Shown here: one piece after another, positions 56,401-64,000 of the stretch
Layout: each line of letters opens with the position of its first letter
How positions within the stretch are numbered: position 1 is the stretch's first letter
DNA from: Fasciolopsis buskii
Taxonomy: Eukaryota; Platyhelminthes; Trematoda; Plagiorchiida; Fasciolidae
Assembly: GCA_008360955.1 (NCBI GenBank)
Contig: LUCM01009999.1
Coordinates: forward strand, 1 to 64,000
Reading direction: 5' to 3'
DNA: 64,000 nucleotides
Notes under the pieces: model-generated
Seen by the model: only the letters and a program-made list of their open reading frames with translations
Databases searched by the model: none
What the model was told of the DNA's origin: nothing
Position numbers and translations under genes: made by a program

Positions 56401-59400
56401 AGATGTAACCTGTTGCATTCAACTTCCTGTGCTGACATAGAACATTAAACCAAGCAAGTGGTGTGGGGCAGTGTGAGAATCCAAGTTGACGCCGGGTGCG
56501 TTAAAGCCGCCAGATGTTAGCTTAGCGCAGAAGGGCTGTTTGGTCAGAGAGTTGAAAGCGTTGGTAGTAGGTATAGAATCAAGGGAAGCCACACTGAGAG
56601 GTCGATAAATGCGTCCGCGGGAGAAGGGTGAACTAGACAGTGGAGGAGTCATCCAAAAAGAATCATAGGCAGACTCCGGAACCTACTTTGTATACCGGGT
56701 ACTTCTAGTTCACACGTGATAAGCATTCTCCAAAAACGGTGGACCTGCTTCTGAAAAGCAAGAGGCACCCTGCGAGAGCCTAGTGGTTTAATGGAGCTGA
56801 GTCAGAAATCCGTGTCTCAGTTATAATTTCGTGTAGATTTATTGAGGTAACAACTTCTCCGAGGAACTAAATTTTACCTGTGCAATTCGCGTTAAACATA
56901 GATGGCCTCTGAGGCGATTATTCCAGGGCCTCCAGGAGTTCCAAACGCCGTGATATTTACTGATGGGGATCGAATTTGTATTTATCGAGTCTGGCAGCAC
57001 CTTTGTTGACCGTGGCCGAAATTTGGCACGAAGCATCACAAAACTGCAATGTCACTTGTTTAGCTGAATAACCTTCTGGCCTTTGTGCACCCGTAGGTGC
57101 TGCGAAGGAAATACACAGAGAACGTGTTCGTAAATTGTTAGGGTGAGCGAAGGGCACTTCCGAAGAAGAACGTGGTTAGGTTTGGATGATAGAATTTAAG
57201 CGAGAGAGCCACCATGGGAGGATGATGGAGCACCTGTGCATTTGACATTGTTTTTTTGGTTAATGTGCTTATCCGTGGAGCAAATTGGGTTCGAGCTGAT
57301 AACCCAAGGGAGGCCGTCATTGCATGAAGGCAGGCCGAATTAAAATCGAAGGAGCGGTGTGCGAGAGGCCGCTGATTGAATAAATGGGTTACCTCTCAAT
57401 GGCATACTGGTAAACTCTAAATAGAGCTGGTTACCTCCACCGGTTACTCAATGGCTCGTTCGGATAAACACCGGTGAACAGAGGCATTCGGTCACTATAT
57501 CTAGAGATAGAAGTGCTCACGAACCCAGCGGTTGGACTTACACTGGAGTTTCTGCTCCTTGGATAGGTGCGGGTAAACCATTGATAGCAGGTGTCATGTC
57601 CGCGAACGTATAGTTTAGGCTGGGGCTTGGCTTGAGAGGCACAGAGAGTGAAAGACCAGGATAAAATGTGCATAGAACTGTTTGCTAGTGGAGAGGTGGG
57701 TCACCCGCTTCATGGCTTTTTCAGGCCCACGCAGCGGTTTGGAGACTGGACACCGGCTTTTCCTTGAAGAGCTGAAACTGATGTGGGTGACTATGGGGTC
57801 GTCTGACCGGTGATTCCTCCATGGAGGAGCTTGCGATGTCAAAATCTACAGCTGGTAAGTTCGCCGTGGGAGTCGTGTTCGTTGATGCCCGTGACTTGTT
57901 ACGTGAATCCTGGATGTTGCCAGGCCTTTGCAGTTGTTGCTTAGAGATGCCACTGATTTAATTTTTGGCTTCATCAGGGCGTTCTGTCAGAAAATTTTTT
58001 TGTTTCTTGTAGAATTATTGTTCCCCCCAGTGGTTTGGCGGGTACTCTTAACCTCCTTCTCCGTCGGCATCTCAGCAGTCAGCGGCGAGATTTCTCGCGC
58101 AGACTAGTGTGGCTACACCAGTGAAACGCCATTTTGTATGCAATTGGGATGCGGAACTTCACTATCTCCAGGGATAAGCTGTCAAAAGCATTAATTGCAA
58201 ATATCGTTCTTCTGTCAACATTCGATTGCAAAGTTCACTTGTGATTGCGCTCAAATAACGACAAGTTTCACACAGGATCTGGGAGCTAGAGTAATCTGCA
58301 TGCTCCCTAGAGTTCAGCCAGGGAAATGATCGCATTAGGGCACTTTCAAGTGGATATATTTTGTTGCAAAGTTTACTGATCTTTCGTTCGATGTCCGTTG
58401 GTTTCCTGTTAGCCACATTAAAGCCGTCGAAATGAACACAGATCAAGGATGTCATCCGGGGACATTTGGAGTTACAATGCCCCTACTTGAATAAGACACC
58501 CACAGGTAACACGCCGGATCCGCACCCAATCGGGTATTATTTCGGAACAAATCGATAAAACCCCGGTTAAGTCTAGAGACTTTGGCCGCTGCGTGAGGAA
58601 TGAGTTTGTAAATAGTACTGGTAACAGAATAGCAAGGAAAGGGCGACGGAACTACGGCCCACTGCAGTATTTTTTACTTTAGCCATTTTCTCTTCCACCG
58701 TCGCCCAGACGAATAGACCGCTAATTGCGCTGTACCTCCCACCGCCGGTCAAATTTTCCACTTGGCAGCCCTCGGCTGGCCGCGGCCCCTTTCTGAAAAT
58801 TGATGTACATTGATGTTTTGTTAATAAAGGAAGTAAAAGTTAAAAAATAAAAGATGCCTGGTTCTTAATTTATAGTTGACGTCGAAGCTATCGGTGTGCA
58901 AGCGACCGGTAGGTTTTGTCTTAGCGGATGAATTCGGCAATTACTCATTAAGCATGGAAGACAAGGACAAGCTTCCCTCAAACGATCACGATGCTAAAAA
59001 CGGATGCTCCAAGACCGCACGCGCATAACACAATCGAAACACAAATTTCAACAGGAGTCACGTAAACAGTACATTGAATAATCAATTTTAAAAACTGCGC
59101 TACATGAGATTGCCTTCCAAGAAATTTTAACTTGGTTTACTGCAAGTTCTCGAAGGGCAGAGGAAAGAATAAAGTAAAACACATTTGGTTGTGGTTTGGT
59201 TGTATTTAAAGTGATATGAAATATGTAAAACACAACAATTCGTTGATGTTTGGGGCCATCAAAAGATAATGCCACCCTCGTGGGCATTCACAAACTTACA
59301 TTGATATCCCGCGGTCTTAACCACGACTACGGGATTCGGTGAACCCGTGCTTAATAGTTCTCTCAATGTTTACTATCAGTTACTCTTGGAAAGCTGATAT

Positions 59401-62400
59401 AGACCTGATAGCAACTTTGTGGTGGATAATACAGGACATGAATTAACCTTAGCTACACCGTGGATTTGAGCCTCTGGTTACCAACGTGTTTGCCCGCACA
59501 AACCCATCCAGTTGCACCTCAGAGACAGGTACTCACCTATCATGGAGGATATTATCCTTCGGACGATCTTACCTAATTCACTTCAGACGTAAAGACAGGA
59601 CAATATAACGTAAACTAAAGCTGTGATACCTGATGTAGCTTTGGTATAGTTGATGTTAGTCATGTCATCTTTTATGCGCAATAACTCTCGTTCGGTGTTT
59701 TCATGCGTAGGTTGGTACTGTAATTCTGCTAGAACAGTGGTAATTTTGGAGTTCAAGCCTTATGGACTCCACAGTAACGCGCACGCCCTTGATAAAAGAC
59801 AGCATCCTTTTGAAGTAATCCACTCGTACAAAAGCTTCGTGAGAAACATTTCAACTCTCCATGTGTTCACATAAAAGTGTACAGGGGGGCTGTCCGTAAA
59901 CCTAAGCGGTGTCCGTCACACAGGTAAACTTTCATTAATTGGGGCTCGTCTTCGTAGGGCCAGCGTAGCCTCCTGATCCTCAGCACGACATTTTGGAGAT
60001 AATGGAATAGGTGGGGAGCTGAATACATTTTCCATATAAGAAAATTATCGCAGTGAGTGATTTACCTTGCTGAATATGCGAGCTGGGATGTCGCACACCA
60101 CGAGTGCTAGACAAAGTATAAAACAAAAATGCCAATTTCGTTACCTTCAGCCAAAAAGGCAGTCAGCCGAAAGATGGTTTGCTTGGGAGAAATACGGACA
60201 GCCGACGGCTTAGCAATCCCTCAGTAGAAGGCAGTGATCATCACCGGGGTACAGAATGGCTTTACAGTCCCGTCCAGCAACGGACAAAATTGCATGTCGG
60301 ATGGGCGGAAAGCGGTCGGTTCATCCCCATTTAACTGAGGTTCCAGTTACTCCGAAGGATTGTCCATAGAGCGACTGTCTTTGCAAGGCGTCGCCGGATC
60401 TCGCGCACATATATGTACCGTCCCCTAGCACCACTGGCGGACGTGTATTTGTCTTTCGAGGTGCAAATATTTGTTAAATGGACATTTAGGGCCTGCAAAA
60501 TGCTTTATCGTTACAAACCAATTAAGCGGAAACCTAAAAGGGCCTGCCAAGGAGCATCCTTCAGTGAATAAACAGCCCCATGTGAACGCGGTTTACAAGG
60601 ACGGCAGCGGACCGAGTCCGCTGAAACAGTACGCATAACTACTCATTAACGGCTGCCACACCGGTTGGTCGAAAGTTTCAGAAACTGTATTCTTGTAATT
60701 GAGCTTAGGGTAAAGCTGTCAAAATTCACTTACGCTGCACGGCAGGCGAAGATGTTGAAGGGCATGACTTTTGGGTAACTCCTGCTTAAGGACTTGTGAG
60801 AAAACTTCCGACTGTAATTCTACTGCCTGAGACGCTTCGCGAGATCCTCACAAACTACTAAACGTCGAGCCTCTTCATGACGAAATGTGAACTCGGACCG
60901 CTTACTTTGATTATTTACCTCCGGGCAACGAAGCCTGTGCTTTCACAGTGTAGCCCGTCCATAAACAACACAGTGCGTAGCACTCAAATGCTTCTTACTG
61001 GTGTGACATTGCTTCCGTGCATTCAAATCAGTCATTAGTTGATAAACAGCAGAAGCGGTCAGAACTGCGGAACATACGGGTGTGAAAGTGCAAGCCGGAT
61101 TAGGAAAAACCAAACATACGTATGGTATTCCGCAAACCAACTTCAACGACCGTTGTCAGTTTCAAAGCGTACTGCTCCAGACCTCAATCTCAAATTATTT
61201 GCGACTTCCCCCCCCACACACAACGCAGGTATTCACTGATTGATTATGCATGAGAAAAATGTGCAATAACTATATTCACTTCTAAGTCGTAAATATCAAA
61301 ACACGCCCAAAATATTCATCACTAACCCTGGTGGTAAAAGGTTTTTGACACTTTGAGCAGCACAACGAACACTGCTCGGTATTCATCGGCTCACCACAGC
61401 AAACGATGAATAGGGAACATTTTGGCCTCCTGGAAAATTGAACTTCAGTATAAATGTGGCTTTGTTTCGTGACTTATGCATTGCGGATAGCTCACAAAAT
61501 GCGCAGCAAATTACTCGCCGTAGTGTTCCAGGAAAGGCCGTGAGTTTTGACAAATGTAAATGCTCCTTTCTATTCCCAGCTGTTTCTTCCATTACACCGG
61601 ACAGAAATCATAGACGCTGCCCTGCTTCGGAAGGCATTTTACTACGGACATGTTCAGTATTATAATCAAACGAACATTTCTGCTTTTCTGTGCAACTAAA
61701 AGCACACTCTGTTATGTGTGTGCACGTTATGATTTGGTGAAGCTGAAGGTTTCATGCGTTGCTGCACCTATAAGCGCAGTAGGAGAGAAAATGCGTAGAC
61801 AGTTGACTACATAAGTCTGTCGACAAGGAAAACACATCCGGTCGATAGAATGGTGACTATATGTCATGCTCATGCTTGAAACCATGATATCTGAAGTACA
61901 GAAAGGTCAGAATTGTGAGAGAGCTATGTGCAAGAAATTCCTCAGCAAACCCATGGATAGATGCTGAGTACGGGAATAATTTGCCAAGATACTGAGCAAC
62001 AGTAATGTATTTTGCTGATAAAAATACAAAACCGACTGACCCGAAGCTGAAAGTTGCCACAAAAGCAAATGCTAACGGTAAGGCTTGGTGTATATCAGCT
62101 TGTTTGTCTGTGTGCAAAGCTCTGTAACGTAGGCTGCAAGCTGAAGTTGCCTACAATTATTATCAGCACTAGAGTGGCTTGGGCACGTAATAAGCTGTCA
62201 TTGGAATAAGCAGATCTTGAGGGCGTCAAAGCATTTGAAACAACGCTAGAAAAGATGAGATATGAATTATTCCCCAAAATGGAGAGTTACAATGCGGAAT
62301 GATTGATGGAAATTTTGTCACCGTGATGTTTTGAAATGGTGGAGCGCGAAAACAATGGAATTTGGCGGATGCGGGATATCTGCAACAAACGACTGGAACT

Positions 62401-63749
62401 GGAAACAAAACTAACGCTGATGAATGAAAAATCTTGCACATTTTATAGCAGGAGTTTGGACGCACTATTAACCGTTGCGGGCACTACTCTCCTGTGCAAA
62501 TGGCGGTGAACTGAATTGAACTAGACCGAACTCATTTGATATAAACGAGATTCTTCCCACTAGCATCGGGGCTATCCCGGCCGAAAAGTCCTCCTCAGAA
62601 TGCGAGTTGCAAGGTGTTAACCGAGCGAGGTATAAGGAAACCGCAAAAAGCTTAATCCTTCTTTCGGAAGAGAGTAGGGACGGATATTTCTTCTGGAAAA
62701 CTGCTACTAAGTTCGAGGACACAACCTAATTGCAAATGCCCCACTCTCATTGTTACCCTTGAACACGTCACTTTCCACAAGTCCACCTTATCCAATTCCC
62801 CCAATGCATTCAAGTTTCGTCATCCATCCCGGCCCTGTCGAAGAGCTAGCTGTCATCGGAAACACTGCACCGGCTCCTGAGCGTGTGCTCAAGTGCCCAT
62901 ATACCAGTTGCCAATTTCGCCAACTAAACTCTCATCAGTACAGTAGGCCGCTTTTGACACTAATTCTAGTATCATAGCCCTCAAAAAACTTGGCCAACCT
63001 CGGGCGTTCCAGATTAGGAGATCCACGTTCCGTATAAACCAGTGCCAGAGGAGAGTCTGGAGGAGGATGTGCCAAAGCCGCTAATAATCAAGGTATTTCT
63101 ATACCTCCTTCCACGTTAACCCAAATGCCCTCATTAACCGTTGTACATGGGCTATGGCTTGTTCTCTCATCCCATGATCCGAAAAGCTCCTGCTTTACTT
63201 GGTCTATCGAACTCCGGCCTGCGACCTGCTGCATAGCAGCGACCGCATATCACCGCTGAACTCCTTGAAGCGGATTACCCATTTCGCCCATCTTTTTTTA
63301 CAAGCGGCTTCAACCCAGTGAGCGTTGGTTGACCAGGTGATGGCAAAAGCGACACTATATTTGGAAATCTCTTGTATGTGCTGTTCTTCAGAACTCCTGG
63401 ACGCAGCAAGTAAAGGGTCCGACCGGACATTTAATAAAACAAGACCCTTCCCAGCCACAACATTGCCAGTAGACACCACCAAACTGACTCGGGCAGACAT
63501 CTGCCACCACTTTCGAGGAGTGACCAACCGCTCCCATGATTTGGCTTCATTTTCAGGTGTCTATCCGTCTCCCTGAAGTCAGGAATAGCTAGGTCATCTA
63601 GCAGCAACAATTTTGAATGTGAACGCCATTTTTCATTTTACACTGATATCTTTGTTGCCCTCTCGGCCGGACTGTTATTCGTCTTTTTTTCCAGGCCTTA
63701 TAGTCCTGTTTGGATAGAAACACCCCGTGCTCTGGCGCTTATCCGATCC
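56401..63749. other. Unassigned intergenic sequence
   Basis: The part up to about 57.8 kb may hold the 5' portion of the LINE at 54200-56400 (pyrimidine-rich minus frames such as 57431-57842), but no motif confirms this. Beyond that I recognise nothing; frames are short and on both strands. Confidence 0.4.
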
Positions 63750-64000
63750 CGGAAAGACGATATCTCCCTTACTATACCATGCTTGAATTCCTTACGCCAC
63801 ACCACGAGTACGCCGGCGTTACCACAATAGTGCGGGGTGCGGTCATATCCACCGCTTTGGCTAGCGCACATCGGACGAGCAGCTTGGCTGCAGCGGTGTG
63901 CGGGTGCATCCAGGTTTGCGGACTACACCTCCTGCGTTCATCCTCAAAAAGCGTTTTTCAGGTTGGGTGGCCAGCACTCAGCCAGCCCCACCCATTAGCA
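63750..64000 (-). repeat. Unnamed dispersed repeat, copy 2 (inverted relative to 47026-47290)
   Basis: Reverse complement of the repeat at 47026-47290; the shared part runs from about 63750 to the window edge, so the element may continue outside. Unshared sequence to the left, including the frame 63325-63576 (+), may also belong to it. Confidence 0.75.

Noticed and set aside
62415..62435. CTGATGAATGAAAA, hammerhead-like
   Set aside because: There is no stem II and no flanking pairing.
1..64000. Bacterial features: operons, CRISPR arrays, phage genes
   Set aside because: Spliced LIS1, introns, LINEs and SINEs show a eukaryotic nuclear genome. No regularly spaced repeats of CRISPR type were seen.

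Overview
The window is eukaryotic and repeat-rich, with one recognisable host gene. The host gene and transposon types (RTE-like and CR1/Jockey-like LINEs, Ty3/gypsy, a Penelope-like element, and a tRNA-derived SINE carrying a hammerhead ribozyme like the schistosome Sm-alpha family) point to a parasitic flatworm. The RTE endonuclease sequences look most like those I know from diphyllobothriidean tapeworms. That placement is inference, from memory of the families.

Left part (1-13.8 kb): the 3' half of LIS1 (PAFAH1B1, a WD40 regulator of dynein) lies on the + strand in three exons, 3600-4041, 10683-10839 and 13686-13759. They encode the fourth to seventh WD repeats and the natural stop. No 5' exons were found in the window. 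The 6.6 kb and 2.8 kb introns carry a Penelope-like element with its own hammerhead motif, several RTE-like endonuclease fragments on both strands (one pair forming a strikingly similar inverted repeat) and two copies of a longer 5'-type repeat. Another RTE fragment lies 5' of the first exon.

Middle (13.8-47 kb): intergenic DNA with decayed elements. Two Ty3/gypsy copies lie in the same direction at 21.4-25.3 kb, and the first is split between reverse transcriptase and RNase H by an inverted-repeat element. A CR1-like remnant is at 27.2-28.7 kb. A nest of hammerhead-bearing SINE copies in opposite orientations is at 30.0-30.6 kb. A second copy of the inverted-repeat element at 31.9-32.1 kb is an 88-base palindrome with a 10-base target duplication. 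From 32.2 to 47 kb I see almost nothing recognisable.

Right part (47-64 kb): CR1/Jockey-like LINE remnants at 48.3-49.2 kb (-), 49.2-51.7 kb (+, head to head with the first) and 54.2-56.4 kb (-), and two inverted copies of an unnamed dispersed repeat at 47.0 and 63.8 kb. All transposon reading frames are broken by stops or shifts. Only LIS1 looks functional as protein-coding sequence. The most interesting layer is RNA: two hammerhead folds with complete cores in the SINE, one in the Penelope-like element, and a related fold with a non-standard core shared by both inverted-repeat elements.
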